DNA of 64,000 bases from Halomonas chromatireducens (GTDB lineage: Bacteria > Pseudomonadota > Gammaproteobacteria > Pseudomonadales > Halomonadaceae). The notes under the pieces were generated by a model, which did not search any database, had not been told where the DNA came from, and saw only the letters and a list, made by a program, of their open reading frames with translations. The DNA is taken from the NCBI RefSeq assembly GCF_001545155.1, contig NZ_CP014226.1, positions 3,195,930-3,259,929 on the forward strand, read 5' to 3'. Position 1 is the first letter of the stretch. Each line of letters opens with the position of its first letter. A program made the position numbers and the translations under genes. Shown one piece after another: positions 1 through 9,513 of the stretch.

Positions 1-528
1 GAGCGCCAGCTTTCCGATGGGAATCCCCATGCCGCCGATGCCCTGGTCACCGAGGCCGAGAATTCGCTCGCCATCTGTCACGACGATGACCTTGACCCTG
101 TCTTTGGTAGCACTGCGCAAGATGTCGTCCATTCGCTCCCGGTCCGGGTAGGCAATGAAGAGGCCCCGGTGGTTACGATAGATATTGGAGAACTCTTCAC
201 AAGCCTGTCCCACCGTAGGGGTATAGATGATTGGCAGCATCTCCTCGAGATGCTCGGAGACCAGTCGGTAGTAAAGCGTCTCGTTGTCGTCCTGAATGGC
301 CCTCAGGTGAATATGGCGATCCAGGTCGCTGTGACATTGACGGTACTGCAGATAGGCTCGCTCGGCCTGCTCTTCGATGGACTCCACGTTCTGCGGCAGA
401 AGGCCGATCAGGTTGAACTCCAGCCGCTCTTCCTGGTTGAAAGCACTGCCCTTGTTGAGTAGCGGCATCTCGAGCAGCGAAGGGCCGGAATAGGGAATAT
501 AGAGTGGGCGTCTTTGTTCGGTGGTCAT
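1..528 (-). CDS. maeA: NAD-dependent malic enzyme, N-terminal part (cut by window edge)
   Basis: Oxidative decarboxylation of malate to pyruvate in the cytoplasm. The 176 visible residues begin [20 protein letters not shown] and include PIIYTPTVG, which carries the family's catalytic tyrosine, and the stretch [19 protein letters not shown]. Both are near identical to E. coli MaeA (SfcA) as I know it. The start is the ATG at 528 because homology begins immediately. The coding frame runs off the left edge, so the NAD-binding domain is not seen. It reads away from the neighbouring sulfur transporter gene, about 100 bases upstream. Confidence 0.93.
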   Translation of the reverse strand, partial: MTTEQRRPLYIPYSGPSLLEMPLLNKGSAFNQEERLEFNLIGLLPQNVESIEEQAERAYLQYRQCHSDLDRHIHLRAIQDDNETLYYRLVSEHLEEMLPIIYTPTVGQACEEFSNIYRNHRGLFIAYPDRERMDDILRSATKDRVKVIVVTDGERILGLGDQGIGGMGIPIGKLAL

Positions 529-635
529 CTGTGATCTCGATGCGTTGACTGGAATCCGGGCTACGGGCGCTCTAACGGCGCCTTGCCACCAACTTTATCA
601 TGCTCCGCCCCGTGCGGGGCCGGCTCAACTACCCT

Positions 636-1829
636 TTACCCGTGGCGGCTGGCTCGGCCCACCGGAAAAGAAGAGGGGGCGCAGCCTGACACCCACCATG
701 TTGCCGGCGAAGCCCGCCACCAGCCACACCAACCGTGCAGGCTACCCGAGGCAATGCCGCTGAAATAGGCGCCGATATTGCAGCCGAAGGCCAAGCGAGC
801 CCCGTAGCCAAGCATCAACCCGCCGATCACTGCGGCAGCCAATGATTTCAGTGGAATACGAAAGCTGGGGGCGAAGCGCCCGGCCAGGGTGGCCGCCATC
901 ATGGCGCCGAGGATGATGCCCACGTTCATGACCGTGGTGATGTCGCTCCATACGCTGGCGCGAAGCGCCGCGGCATTACCGGGTGCCTGCCAGTAGCCCC
1001 AACCACTGACGTCGCCGCCCAGCAGCTCATAACCCTTGGCACCCCACAGTGCAAAGGCCGAGGTAATACCCCAGGGCCGCCCGGCCAAGGCCAGCGTGGC
1101 GAAATTGAGCAGCGCCAGCGCTACGGCCCCGGCCAGCAGCGGCCAGGGACCCACGAGCCAGCGCTGGTTGAGAACATTGACCCTCGGCGCCTCTTCGAGC
1201 TGGCCATGACGGCGCTTCTCCATGATGACGGTGACCAAGGCGATAGCCGCAAACAGGGCCAGACTGACCAGAATCCCGCCGCCGGTGCCTAATTCATTCA
1301 CCAGGGAAGTCGGCTGGAATGCCGGCAGCACCATCCACCAGCTGAAATGGGCGCTGCCGATCACCGAGCCGACTATGAAGAACAGCAGGGTGATCATCAT
1401 GCGGGCATTGCCGCCGCCGGCGGTGAACAGGGTGCCCGAGGCGCAGCCGCCACCCAGCTGCATACCGATGCCGAACAGGAAGGCACCCACCACCACCGAA
1501 ACGCCGATGGGCGCGACGAATCCTGTCACTTCGCGACCGAACAGGGTGCCGGCATCCAGCGCAGGAAAGAACAGCAGCACGGCAATGGCCAGCATCACCA
1601 TCTGGGCACGCAGGCCACGGCCACGGCGCTCGCTGATAAAGACCCGCCAGGCGGCCGTGAAGCCGAAGGCGGCATGGTAGAGCGCCACGCCCAGGGCGGC
1701 CCCCACCACCATCAGCACACCCATTCTTGCCTCGAAGGCGATACCGATCGCCAGCGCACCCGTCAGTAGCAGCACAGCCAGCACCTGGGAGGCGACCAGC
1801 GGCCTGCCCGTCTCCAGCGTCGTGTTCAT
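636..1829 (-). CDS. YeeE/YedE family sulfur-compound transporter, C-terminus frameshifted
   Basis: Multi-pass inner-membrane protein of the YeeE/YedE (TsuA-like) family, whose studied members import thiosulfate. The two cysteine signatures QLGGGCASGTLF and AFGCNIGAYFSG are present, with about ten hydrophobic segments. The start at 1829 (MNTTLETGR) has a GGGAG ribosome site. The last 30 or so residues, after SGSLHGW, turn into Trp/Ser/Pro-rich sequence unlike the family. In the next frame the expected VWLVAGFAGNMVGVRLRPLF ending appears. One missing T near 725-735 (minus strand TGGTTGTGG read as TGGTGTGG) would restore the ending and move the stop to 625. Confidence 0.85.
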   Translation of the reverse strand: MNTTLETGRPLVASQVLAVLLLTGALAIGIAFEARMGVLMVVGAALGVALYHAAFGFTAAWRVFISERRGRGLRAQMVMLAIAVLLFFPALDAGTLFGREVTGFVAPIGVSVVVGAFLFGIGMQLGGGCASGTLFTAGGGNARMMITLLFFIVGSVIGSAHFSWWMVLPAFQPTSLVNELGTGGGILVSLALFAAIALVTVIMEKRRHGQLEEAPRVNVLNQRWLVGPWPLLAGAVALALLNFATLALAGRPWGITSAFALWGAKGYELLGGDVSGWGYWQAPGNAAALRASVWSDITTVMNVGIILGAMMAATLAGRFAPSFRIPLKSLAAAVIGGLMLGYGARLAFGCNIGAYFSGIASGSLHGWCGWWRASPATWWVSGCAPSSFPVGRASRHG

Positions 1830-2011
1830 TAGCTGACTCCCTCGATTGATGCAGCCGAATGGCTCAGGCAACGATACCTATTCGCGAATACTGCGACTCG
1901 TTAAGCCTAGCCGCTCGGAATGCGCGGGAACAGTGCGACGGATAAGTGCAGCCTGAAAGCGCGAGGACGCCCCGTAGGGCGCCCTCATGGTGATGCGGTT
2001 GGCCTGGGCCG

Positions 2012-3037
2012 TCAGACGAAGCGGCCAAGCCCCGCGGCATGACGCAGACGATCCATGAACGGCGCGGCCTCGACGCGCGCCCGCTCTGCACCCTTGAGCA
2101 GCACCTGCTCGATATGCCCCGGATCCTCCATCAGCGCCAGATAACGCTCCCGGGGCTCACGCAACTGCTCGTTGAGCATCTCGAACAGCCGGTTCTTGGC
2201 CTCGCCCCAGCCGATACCAGCCTGGTACTCCGCGCGCATGGCCGCCGTCTCTTCGACACTGGCGAAGGCCGAGTAGATCTGGAACAGGGTGCAGGTGTCC
2301 GGATCCTTGGGCTCACCCGGCTCCAGCGAATTGGTCTTGATCTTGCGCACCAGCTTGAGCAGCTTCTTCTCGGCGACGAAGAGCGGAATGGTGTTGTTGT
2401 AGCTCTTGGACATCTTGCGTCCGTCAAGTCCGTTCAGCGTGGCGACGTTGTCGTCCACCACTGCCTCGGGCTGGGTGAAGAAGTCGCCCTTGTAGAGATG
2501 GTTGAAACGCCCGGCGATATCGCGGGCCATCTCGATGTGCTGGATCTGATCGCGGCCCACCGGCACCTTGTGGGCGTTGAACATCAGGATGTCTGCGGCC
2601 ATCAGGACCGGATAGCCGAACAGCCCCATGGTGATGCCCTTGTCCGGATCCTGGTTGCCGGCCGCCTCGTTTTCGGCCACCGCCGCCTTGTAGGCATGGG
2701 CACGGTTCATCAGCCCCTTGGCGCAGACGCAGGAGAGCATCCAGGTCAGTTCGGGAATCTCGGGCACGTCGGACTGACGATAGAAGATGGCGTTGTCGGT
2801 ATCCAGGCCCAGCGCCAGCCAGGTGGCGGCAATTTCCAGGCGCGACTCCTGCACCCGCTGGGGATCCTGGCACTTGATCAGCGCATGCAGGTCGGCGAGG
2901 AAGTAGTAGGACTGGACGGTGGGATCCTGGCTCGCGGCGATGGCGGGCTTGATCGCCCCGACATAGTTGCCCAGGTGGGGGGTACCGGTGGTGGTGATGC
3001 CGGTGAGAACGCGTGTCTTCTGGGATGCTGCACTCAT
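2012..3037 (-). CDS. trpS: tryptophan--tRNA ligase
   Basis: Class I aminoacyl-tRNA synthetase that charges tRNA-Trp. The 341-residue length is normal. The HIGH-type motif is TPHLGNYVGA near residue 19, and the KMSKS loop is GRKMSKSYNNT near residue 205. GLFGYPVLMAADILMF is typical of the TrpS family. The start at 3037 (MSAASQKTRVLTGI) places the first strand correctly. It appears monocistronic, with a 63-bp palindromic repeat in the upstream gap. Confidence 0.97.
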   Translation of the reverse strand: MSAASQKTRVLTGITTTGTPHLGNYVGAIKPAIAASQDPTVQSYYFLADLHALIKCQDPQRVQESRLEIAATWLALGLDTDNAIFYRQSDVPEIPELTWMLSCVCAKGLMNRAHAYKAAVAENEAAGNQDPDKGITMGLFGYPVLMAADILMFNAHKVPVGRDQIQHIEMARDIAGRFNHLYKGDFFTQPEAVVDDNVATLNGLDGRKMSKSYNNTIPLFVAEKKLLKLVRKIKTNSLEPGEPKDPDTCTLFQIYSAFASVEETAAMRAEYQAGIGWGEAKNRLFEMLNEQLREPRERYLALMEDPGHIEQVLLKGAERARVEAAPFMDRLRHAAGLGRFV

Positions 3038-3364
3038 GAAAGGCGGACTCTGCTAGCGGAAATGCCCGCTATGGTAACGCGAGGAGGCGGACAAGGCGAC
3101 TGGCCAGGATAGCGGGGCGCCGGGGGCAGGTTGCCAATGAGGTCATTTGCCAGGGAAGGCAAATGTAGCGTCCAGGGAAGGATTTACAGCGCCTCATTGG
3201 CAACCTTTGCCGCCGGAACAGCCCCGCTGGCTGCGGCTCAGCTGTAAACAGCCAGTTGGGCTTGTTGCCCCACAAGAGCAAGAGGCCTTCCATGGCACCG
3301 GACCTCCACTACGGCCTATCCCCGGCGCCGCTCACCAAGGTTGGAATGTCTAGGTACTAAGCGC
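3038..3364. other. intergenic gap between trpS and ald
   Basis: This 327-base stretch lies upstream of trpS and downstream of ald. I see no convincing gene. It contains one copy of the 63-bp palindromic element (3128-3206 with flanking arms). The trpS promoter should lie in 3038-3127 but no clear -35/-10 pair was recognised. Confidence 0.6.
3128..3206 (-). repeat. 63-bp double-hairpin palindromic element, copy 1
   Basis: The ends form a perfect 15-base inverted repeat, AGGTTGCCAATGAGG at 3128-3142 against its complement at 3192-3206. A second inverted repeat, CATTTGCC/GGCAAATG, lies inside at 3144-3165. The 63-base core (3136-3198) matches, in reverse orientation, the two copies at 23583-23645 and 23709-23771. 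It resembles a small non-autonomous intergenic palindrome. Confidence 0.85.
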
Positions 3365-4480
3365 TTAGCTCACTAGCCGCGTGGGGTCGACGCTCTCCAG
3401 CCCAAAGGCCTCGGCCACGGCACGGTAGGTGACCTGGCCGTCGTGGACGTTGAGCCCCGGCAGGAAGTGCGCATCGTTGGCAAGCGCCTGCTGCCAGCCC
3501 TTGTCGGCCAGGGCGATGACGAAGGGCATGGTGGCGTTGGTCAGTGCCAGCGTGGATGTCTGGGCCACCGCCCCCGGCATGTTGGCCACGCAGTAGTGGA
3601 CGATGCCATCGACGATATAGGTCGGATCGGCGTGGGTCGTCGCACGGCTGGTCTCGAAGCAGCCGCCCTGGTCGATGGCGACATCCACCAGCACGCTGCC
3701 GGGCTTCATGTCGGCGAGCATTGCACGAGTGATCAGCTTGGGGGCGGCGGCACCGGGAATCAGAACGGCCCCCACGATCAAATCGCTTTCCCGCACCACC
3801 TGGTCCAGCGCATCAGCAGTGGAGAATACGGTTTTCATGCGCCCCTGGTAACGGTCGTCAAGGACTTCCAGGCGTTCAATGGACTTGTCGAGTACCGTGA
3901 CCTCGGCGCCCAGCCCCAGTGCCATGCGCGCCGCGTTCTCGCCCACCACCCCGCCACCGATTACCGCCACCTTCCCGGGAGCAACGCCGGGCACGCCGGG
4001 TAGCAGCACGCCGGCACCGCCCTGGGCCTTCTCCAGGCAGTGCGCCCCGGCCTGAACCGCCATACGCCCAGCCACGGTACTCATCGGCGCCAGCAGCGGC
4101 AGGCCACCCTGGCGGTCGGTGATGGTCTCGTAGGCAATGCAGGTAGCGCCGCTCGCCATCAAGCCCCGCGTCAGCATCTCCTCGGCAGCCAGGTGCAGGT
4201 AGGTGAACAGCGTCTGGCCAGCTGCCAGACGCGCCACCTCCTCCGCCTGGGGCTCCTTGACCTTGAGGATCAGCTCCGCGTCACGCCAGAGGGTGTCCAC
4301 CTTTGCCTCGAGGCTGGCGCCCGCCGCCTCGTAGCTGGCATCGGGAAAGCCGGCGCCTTCGCCAGCGCCGGACTGAACGGCAACCGAATGGCCACGGGCC
4401 ACCAGCTCCCGCGCCCCAGACGGGGTCAGCGCGACGCGATATTCATGGTTCTTGATTTCCTTCGGCACGGCAATCTTCAT
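3365..4480 (-). CDS. ald: alanine dehydrogenase
   Basis: NAD-dependent interconversion of L-alanine and pyruvate plus ammonia. At 371 residues it has the family length. The N-terminus [20 protein letters not shown] is characteristic. The [20 protein letters not shown]ossmann loop sits near residue 175, and [19 protein letters not shown] is conserved. The start at 4480 has GGAG just upstream. A relatively AT-rich 170-base region lies upstream and probably carries its promoter. No adjacent Lrp-type regulator is present. Confidence 0.96.
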   Translation of the reverse strand: MKIAVPKEIKNHEYRVALTPSGARELVARGHSVAVQSGAGEGAGFPDASYEAAGASLEAKVDTLWRDAELILKVKEPQAEEVARLAAGQTLFTYLHLAAEEMLTRGLMASGATCIAYETITDRQGGLPLLAPMSTVAGRMAVQAGAHCLEKAQGGAGVLLPGVPGVAPGKVAVIGGGVVGENAARMALGLGAEVTVLDKSIERLEVLDDRYQGRMKTVFSTADALDQVVRESDLIVGAVLIPGAAAPKLITRAMLADMKPGSVLVDVAIDQGGCFETSRATTHADPTYIVDGIVHYCVANMPGAVAQTSTLALTNATMPFVIALADKGWQQALANDAHFLPGLNVHDGQVTYRAVAEAFGLESVDPTRLVS

Positions 4481-4651
4481 GGAAACTCCTGAGGCATGGA
4501 CAGCATTATTGTTGCTATAGGCTTTTATTACAGCACAGTCAGTCCATACACGAAGTATCCACGAATCAATACGATAAAAATTCGCAAACCTCAGAATTTG
4601 TGCAGAAAATCATCTCATCAGAAAAGCATTTATCAGGAAATCAACGAAGAC

Positions 4652-5092
4652 TTACTCGGCCACGAGCGCATCGCCATAGGTCGCCGCATACTCGGCCGGC
4701 AGCCGCCGTGGACGGCCAGTGGAGAGTTCAATGCAGGCAAAGCGTGTCCGTGCCCGCAGCAGGGTACGGCCGTCGGCCGGGCGTATCAGCTGAAAGCGGC
4801 GAGTCAGGGTCAGGCGGCCGTCGCAACCGACGATCCAGGTCGCCAGTTTCAGGCGCTCACCCTCGAAGGCCGGTGCCAGGTAATCGAGTTCGTGACGATG
4901 CACGGCCATGGCCCGGTCCAGCGCCCGGTAGCGATCCAGATCGAGGCCCAGGCATTCCGAATGCGCCCAGCTGACCCGCTCGACCCAGCGCAGGTAGGCG
5001 GTATTATTGGCGTGGGCATACTCATCGATATCGGTGGCATCGACCTCGATATCGATCACGAACGGGGTAGGCAGATCCCAATCCAGGCTCAT
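4652..5092 (-). CDS. acyl-CoA thioesterase, 4HBT hotdog family (YbgC/FadM-like)
   Basis: A 146-residue single hotdog domain predicted to hydrolyse an acyl-CoA thioester in the cytoplasm. The signature DATDIDEYAHANNTAYLRWV near residues 18-37 contains the conserved D and HxNN of the 4-hydroxybenzoyl-CoA thioesterase family. RHELDYLAPAFEGERL follows. It lies 3 bases after the DUF2007 gene on the same strand and is probably co-transcribed with it and rlmI. The substrate cannot be read from sequence. Confidence 0.85.
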   Translation of the reverse strand: MSLDWDLPTPFVIDIEVDATDIDEYAHANNTAYLRWVERVSWAHSECLGLDLDRYRALDRAMAVHRHELDYLAPAFEGERLKLATWIVGCDGRLTLTRRFQLIRPADGRTLLRARTRFACIELSTGRPRRLPAEYAATYGDALVAE

Positions 5093-5095
5093 CCA

Positions 5096-5410
5096 TCACT
5101 CCCTTGCCGTTCCACACTGCCAACAGGACTCGAAGACCCCCTCAAGGGTTTCACCACACCCCGGGCAAGTCCAGTCGGCGCGATCATCGCCTTCTGCCAT
5201 GGCATCCTGTATCAGCGCCACGGCACGCGCCCGATTGTGGGGTGCCACCCAGACCTCCGGTTCGCACTCCCCCAGGGGCAGCTCGCCGGCGCCACCGCCC
5301 AGGGTCATGTTGCGCAGCTCCACCGGGATATCCGCCGCGGCCAGCACGTTGCGAACGTGGCTGACCAGCAGCGCATTGGAGTGGGCGAAGACGCGAACGT
5401 AGGCGTTCAT
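5096..5410 (-). CDS. DUF2007-type protein with C-terminal zinc ribbon
   Basis: A 104-residue protein from the ATG at 5410 (MNAYVRVFAHSNALLVSHVR). The first 65 residues resemble the DUF2007 putative signal-transducing fold. The tail has CPGC and CWQC pairs (WTCPGCGE... ESCWQCG), a four-cysteine zinc ribbon. The start at 5410 is preferred over upstream codons because the preceding gene's stop ends at 5412. It sits between rlmI and a thioesterase with 1-3 base gaps, so it is likely translated from one message. Function unknown. Confidence 0.8.
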   Translation of the reverse strand: MNAYVRVFAHSNALLVSHVRNVLAAADIPVELRNMTLGGGAGELPLGECEPEVWVAPHNRARAVALIQDAMAEGDDRADWTCPGCGETLEGVFESCWQCGTARE

Positions 5411-5411
5411 G

Positions 5412-6614
5412 TCAATCCCTGAACACCCTGACACCGAAGGCTTTCAGATAGGCCGTTTCGGGAATCGCCGGATGCACCGGGTGATCCGACCCCTGATGCC
5501 CCTGGAATACCACCTGGCCATGGCGGTCTTGATGACGCACCGCTCCCCGCACGACTTCCATCAGCCGCTCCGGCGCCAGGTGCATGGAGCAGGAGGCAGA
5601 CAGCAGCAGGCCATCGCGGCCCAGCAGCCGCATCGCTTCACGATTGAGCTTGGCATAGGCGCGCTCACCGTTGGGGATATCCTTGCGCTTGCGAATGAAG
5701 GCAGGCGGATCGAGGACGATCACATCGAACTGCTCGCCATCCGCCTTGAGTGCCGCCAGGGCCTCGAAGGCGTCACCCTCGCCTACCGCCACCTGCTCCT
5801 GCAGGCCGTTGAGGGCTGCGTTCTCTGCGACATGCTCCAGCGCCTGGGCGGAGCTGTCGATGCAGAGCACTTCGCTGGCCCCGTTCGCCGCCGCCTGCAC
5901 GCCCCAGCCGCCCACATAGCTGAATACGTCGAGCACCCGCTTGCCGGCCACCAGGCCATTGAGCCAGGCGCGATTGGCGCGGTGGTCATAGAACCAGCCG
6001 GTCTTCTGGCCGTCGAGCACCGGCACGCTGAAGCGCACGCCGTTCTCTTCCATCAATACCGGGCCGGAGAGCTCGCCCTTGACCACTTCGACCTGGCGTT
6101 CCAACTGCTCCTGGCGACGGCCCGAGGAGTCGTTCTTGAACACGATGACCCGCGGCGAGAGCACCTTGTCCAGCGCAGCGACGACCTCCTCACCGAGCCG
6201 CTCCATGCCAAGGGTGTTGAGCTGAACCACCAGAACGTCGTCGAAGCGATCGATGACCAGGCCGGGGAGCAGGTCGCCCTCACCGTGTACCAACCGATAG
6301 AAGGGCTTGGCGTAGAGCCGCTCGCGCAGCGCCAGCGCCTGGTTGAAGCGATGCACCAGCAGCGAGCGGTCAAGCCGCATGCTGGGGTCGCGAGAGACGA
6401 CCCGTGCGCTGATCAGCGAGTTGGGGTTCACGTAGGCCACGCCCATCGCCTTGCCGTTGGCCGCCTCGACAATCACCTGAGCGCCCGGCTCCATGCCTTT
6501 CAGCGGCGTTGCCTCGATGTCGATCTCGTTGGAATAGAGCCACAGGTGGCCGGCCTTGAGGCGGCGATCGGCGTTCTTCTTCAGGCGCAGGTTCTGGGTC
6601 ACGTTGTTCGTCAT
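5412..6614 (-). CDS. rlmI: 23S rRNA m5C1962 methyltransferase RlmI
   Basis: SAM-dependent rRNA cytosine methyltransferase of the RlmI/YccW family. The 400 residues from the ATG at 6614 contain an N-terminal PUA domain (LRLKKNADRRLKAGHLWLYS) and a central EEE domain. The Rossmann methyltransferase has VLDVFSYVGGWGVQAAANGA, the catalytic-loop motif DPPAFIRKRKD, and the cysteine motif SASCSMH. The ending HPAIPETAYLKAF is typical. It heads a compact minus-strand group with the DUF2007 and thioesterase genes. Confidence 0.94.
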   Translation of the reverse strand: MTNNVTQNLRLKKNADRRLKAGHLWLYSNEIDIEATPLKGMEPGAQVIVEAANGKAMGVAYVNPNSLISARVVSRDPSMRLDRSLLVHRFNQALALRERLYAKPFYRLVHGEGDLLPGLVIDRFDDVLVVQLNTLGMERLGEEVVAALDKVLSPRVIVFKNDSSGRRQEQLERQVEVVKGELSGPVLMEENGVRFSVPVLDGQKTGWFYDHRANRAWLNGLVAGKRVLDVFSYVGGWGVQAAANGASEVLCIDSSAQALEHVAENAALNGLQEQVAVGEGDAFEALAALKADGEQFDVIVLDPPAFIRKRKDIPNGERAYAKLNREAMRLLGRDGLLLSASCSMHLAPERLMEVVRGAVRHQDRHGQVVFQGHQGSDHPVHPAIPETAYLKAFGVRVFRD

Positions 6615-6695
6615 GATGCTTCTCGGCAAGTGCGGGCGATGCCTGGCAGCACCCGGAAGTTCAGAAAAAAGGTACCGGTCGACGGCAACCGTCGA

Positions 6696-7523
6696 TCAGT
6701 GCTGGCACTCGATACAGAAAACGCTGGCACGCTGCCCCAGGGTCACCAGTCGCAGTTCGCCGCCACAGCGCCGGCAAGCCTGCCCATGACGACCATAGAC
6801 GTTGAGCCGCTGCTTGAAATAGCCGGGTTCGCCGGTACCGCTGACGAAGTCACGCAGGGTAGTCCCGCCTTGCGTAATGGCGGCCGCAAGCACCTCCCGA
6901 ACCGCCGCCGCCAGCCACTCATAGCGCTCGAGGGAAATCCGCCCGGCGGAACGGCGCGGGTCGATACCGGCCAGGAAGAGCGCTTCAGCCGCGTAGATGT
7001 TACCCACGCCCACGACCACCGCGTTGTCCATCAGGAACGGCTTCACCGCCATGCGCCGGCCGCGGGAGAGGCGATATAGCCGTTCCCCGTCGAAAGCGCC
7101 GGAGAGTGGCTCGGGACCCAGGCGTGCCAGGCGCGGGTCCTGCTCTACCCCACCGGCCAGCCAGTCGACGAAACCGAAGCGGCGGGGATCGTGGTAGCGC
7201 AACAGCCCGCCATCGTCGAACACCAGGTCGATGTGGTCATGCTTCTTTGGCAGTTCGCCCAGCCTTGCAATGCGCAGGCTGCCCGACATGCCCAGGTGCC
7301 AGATCAGACTGCCGGCCGGCTGGCCGGACTCAATCGGCAGCAGCAGGTACTTGGCGCGCCGCGTCAGATTGCCGATGCGCGAGCCTACCAGGCGATCGAT
7401 GAAGTCTTCGGGCACAGGCACGCGCAGGCGCCCTTGGCGCACGATGACCTCCACGATCTCGCGGCCCTCCACGTGAGGGGCGATGCCGCGGCGGGTTGTC
7501 TCGACTTCGGGAAGCTCGGGCAT
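6696..7523 (-). CDS. mutM: formamidopyrimidine-DNA glycosylase
   Basis: Removes 8-oxoguanine and ring-opened purines and nicks the abasic site. The 275 residues start [17 protein letters not shown], giving the catalytic Pro2 and Glu3. The beta-hairpin lysine lies in RRAKYLLL near residue 57. [17 protein letters not shown] carries the helix-two-turn-helix. The zinc finger is CRRCGG...CIEC at the extreme C-terminus. It is the last gene of the rpmB-rpmG-mutM direction, separated from rpmG by a hairpin. Confidence 0.97.
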   Translation of the reverse strand: MPELPEVETTRRGIAPHVEGREIVEVIVRQGRLRVPVPEDFIDRLVGSRIGNLTRRAKYLLLPIESGQPAGSLIWHLGMSGSLRIARLGELPKKHDHIDLVFDDGGLLRYHDPRRFGFVDWLAGGVEQDPRLARLGPEPLSGAFDGERLYRLSRGRRMAVKPFLMDNAVVVGVGNIYAAEALFLAGIDPRRSAGRISLERYEWLAAAVREVLAAAITQGGTTLRDFVSGTGEPGYFKQRLNVYGRHGQACRRCGGELRLVTLGQRASVFCIECQH

Positions 7524-7591
7524 GGGGTCGCTCGCTCAACTCGGTCGATGGACTGCCCTACGCCGCCCATCAGTGGTGTTTTCACAAACGC

Positions 7592-7617
7592 CTGAACCCG
7601 GCATAGGCCGGGTTCAG
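7592..7617 (-). terminator. hairpin between rpmG and mutM
   Basis: CTGAACCCGGC and its exact complement form an 11-bp stem around an ATAG loop. It lies 38 bases past the rpmG stop. The T-run on the minus side is poor (GCGTTTGTG), so termination may be partial. Confidence 0.55.
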
Positions 7618-7654
7618 AAAACAGGTTTGAACACCTGCGGAAAACGACCAAGGC

Positions 7655-7810
7655 TTACTTGATCTTGGCTTCCTTGTACATCACGTGCTGGCGGATCACC
7701 GGATCGAATTTCTTCATTTCCAGCTTGTCCGGAGTGTTCCGCTTGTTCTTGTCGGTGGTGTAGAAGTGACCGGTACCGGCACTGGACACCATTCTGATCT
7801 TGTCACGCAT
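7655..7810 (-). CDS. rpmG: 50S ribosomal protein L33
   Basis: A 51-residue ribosomal protein read directly from the sequence: [20 protein letters not shown] followed by [20 protein letters not shown] and ending KEAKIK. Length and sequence are typical of proteobacterial L33, of the form lacking CxxC zinc motifs. It is 27 bases downstream of rpmB and co-transcribed with it. Confidence 0.97.
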   Translation of the reverse strand: MRDKIRMVSSAGTGHFYTTDKNKRNTPDKLEMKKFDPVIRQHVMYKEAKIK

Positions 7811-7837
7811 GACTGCTCTCTCCCTGGACTGTATCGC

Positions 7838-8074
7838 TTAGACGGCTTCGCCGCGCTTGCGCAGATCGACGAGCACAGCGTCGATACCTTTCTTGTCGAT
7901 GATACGCATACCCTTGGAAGAGACGCGCAGCTTCACGAAGCGATTCTCTGACTCCACCCAGAAGCGGTGGGAGTGCAGGTTCGGCAAGAAGCGACGACGG
8001 GTCTTGCGCTGGGAGTGTGAAACGTTGTTACCAGTCACCGGGCGCTTGCCGGTAACCTGACATACTTTGGACAT
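7838..8074 (-). CDS. rpmB: 50S ribosomal protein L28
   Basis: A 78-residue large-subunit protein from the ATG at 8074 ([20 protein letters not shown]), with the usual [18 protein letters not shown] stretch. The start was chosen to match the 78-residue family length, and GGAG lies upstream. It heads the rpmB-rpmG message driven by the promoter at 8187-8215. Confidence 0.97.
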   Translation of the reverse strand: MSKVCQVTGKRPVTGNNVSHSQRKTRRRFLPNLHSHRFWVESENRFVKLRVSSKGMRIIDKKGIDAVLVDLRKRGEAV

Positions 8075-8186
8075 GGGAGCCTCCAACCGCTTGGCCAGGT
8101 GATTTCAACCTGAGTGTTCAAAACCTGTCGGGCAAACCGGGAACGAGCCCGTTGTCATTTGACCCAAGGGAATTCAAAGGCTGCAC

Positions 8187-8215
8187 TTTATAGCAGAGTA
8201 CACCCCGTCAGGCAA
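8187..8215 (-). promoter_or_regulatory. sigma70-type promoter for rpmBG
   Basis: On the minus strand TTGCCT is followed after exactly 17 bases by TATAAA. The -10 lies about 113 bases upstream of the rpmB start. This is the best -35/-10 match seen in the window. Confidence 0.7.
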
Positions 8216-8711
8216 TAGCAGCCGCGTATTCTACACTCTTTGCCCCCTACTCCCGCAAGCTTTCATGCCCTAGGGCTTTGCCGGCGACAACGAGTTACCC
8301 GCCTCGATCAGCCATCGGGCCAATCTTGAACCACACTGAAAGAGCTCGGATGGTCAAGACGTTATAAATCGTCCTCCCTTAGCGACTTTCTCCACCAACG
8401 TTGCCACGCCGCTGTAGGAGGAAGCTTCAGCTCACGACTGGAGGCCGCAGGCCTCCCGGCAATGTTGCCGAGGTTGGCGGCCATCGCCAGCGCTGAGGCC
8501 TCCGCCGAGGCGCCTGGCGGCGCCAGTCGCGATGGGGACCAGCGCTCCAACAGCGGCTTTCTCCACCAACGTTGCCACGCCGCTGTAGGAGTAGCTTCAG
8601 CTCACGACTGGAGGCACAAGCCTCCCGGCGGTGTTGCCGACGCCAACGATCACCGCCAACGCGTCGGCCTCCACCAGGCGCCTGCTGAGTCTTATGCGTA
8701 ATCAGGAAGAG
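8216..8711. other. intergenic gap upstream of rpmB, downstream of radC
   Basis: About 500 bases without a gene. The left part (8216-8385) shows nothing recognisable. The right part is filled by two REP-type units described separately. Confidence 0.6.
8386..8692. repeat. pair of direct REP-type repeats with an inverted unit between them
   Basis: Unit 1 begins CTTTCTCCACCAACGTTGCC at 8386, and unit 2 repeats the same 20 bases from 8557. Both continue through GCTGTAGGAG, an AGCTTCAGCTCACGAC palindrome and GCCTCCCGGC. The offset is 171 bases. The core resembles the GTAGGAG...GCTT..AGC..CGC type of Pseudomonas REPs. A related sequence in opposite orientation (GTTGGAGCGCTGGTCCCCAT on the minus strand) sits between them at 8530-8553. 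The cluster lies just past the radC stop. Confidence 0.8.
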
Positions 8712-9386
8712 TTAAAGCCAACCCCTTTCTGCGAAGGACACCACCTCACCGTCGCCCACGACGAAGTGATCCAGCACCCGGATCTCGAACAACCCCAGCG
8801 CCTCGCACAGCCGGTGGGTGATACGCCGGTCGGCATCAGAGGGCTCGGCCACGCCGGAGGGGTGATTATGGGCAAAGATGATGGCACCGGCACCGAGCTC
8901 GAGGGCGCGTCGTGCCACTTCACGGGGATAGACCGATGCGCTGTCGAGGGTGCCGCGAAACAGCGACTCGAACTGGATGACCCGATGCTGGGTATCGAGA
9001 AACAGCGCGGCGAACTCCTCGTGCCCCAGGTGACGCAGCTGTGCGGCCAGATAGGCCCGCACCAGGCTCGGCGAGGTCAGGGCATCGCCACGGGCAAGCT
9101 GGCTGGCCAAATGGCGCTTGGAGAGCTCCAGGGTCGCCTGCAGCTGGACGAACTTTGCCGTGCCCAGCCCCCGCTCGGCGCAGAAACGCGACTGGTCGGC
9201 CTCCAGCAATTGGCGCAGCCCGCCAAACGCCAGCAGCAGGTCGCGGGCCAGGTCGACGGCAGAGCGTCCGGCCACCCCCACCCGCAGGAAGATTGCCAGC
9301 AGTTCGGCATCCGACAGTGCCTCGGCACCCAGCGCCAGCAGCTTCTCCCGCGGGCGCTCGCCCTCGGGCCAATCACGAATCGACAT
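8712..9386 (-). CDS. radC: RadC family JAMM/MPN protein
   Basis: A 224-residue protein from the ATG at 9386 ([20 protein letters not shown]). The N-terminal helix-hairpin-helix region is followed by a JAMM metalloprotease-like domain with [13 protein letters not shown] and the metal motif [14 protein letters not shown] (HxH...SxxD). Despite the name, a role in DNA repair is not established. It is divergent from coaBC, as in many gammaproteobacteria. Confidence 0.94.
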   Translation of the reverse strand: MSIRDWPEGERPREKLLALGAEALSDAELLAIFLRVGVAGRSAVDLARDLLLAFGGLRQLLEADQSRFCAERGLGTAKFVQLQATLELSKRHLASQLARGDALTSPSLVRAYLAAQLRHLGHEEFAALFLDTQHRVIQFESLFRGTLDSASVYPREVARRALELGAGAIIFAHNHPSGVAEPSDADRRITHRLCEALGLFEIRVLDHFVVGDGEVVSFAERGWL

Positions 9387-9513
9387 CCCTGCCCTCTCCT
9401 CATGCATCCTTGTTAACAAGGCATTATAGACGCAACACAAAAGATTACCGCGGCTGCGCCAAGCCCCTCACGATGGTATGGTAAGCGGTCGGATTTCAGT
9501 TCAGGAATCAGCC

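Noticed and set aside
1955..2005. Terminator downstream of trpS
   Set aside because: Only a 5-bp GC stem (CGCCC/GGGCG) without a T-run; too weak to support.
5409..7079. Long open frame on the plus strand (about 556 codons) opposite rlmI and mutM
   Set aside because: Antisense to two well-supported genes; composition is His/Gln/Gly/Leu-rich as expected from reading GC-rich codons backwards, with no recognisable domain.
8386..8692. Possible CRISPR array
   Set aside because: Only two units, each over 100 bases with palindromic cores and no equal-length unique spacers; REP-type repeats fit better.
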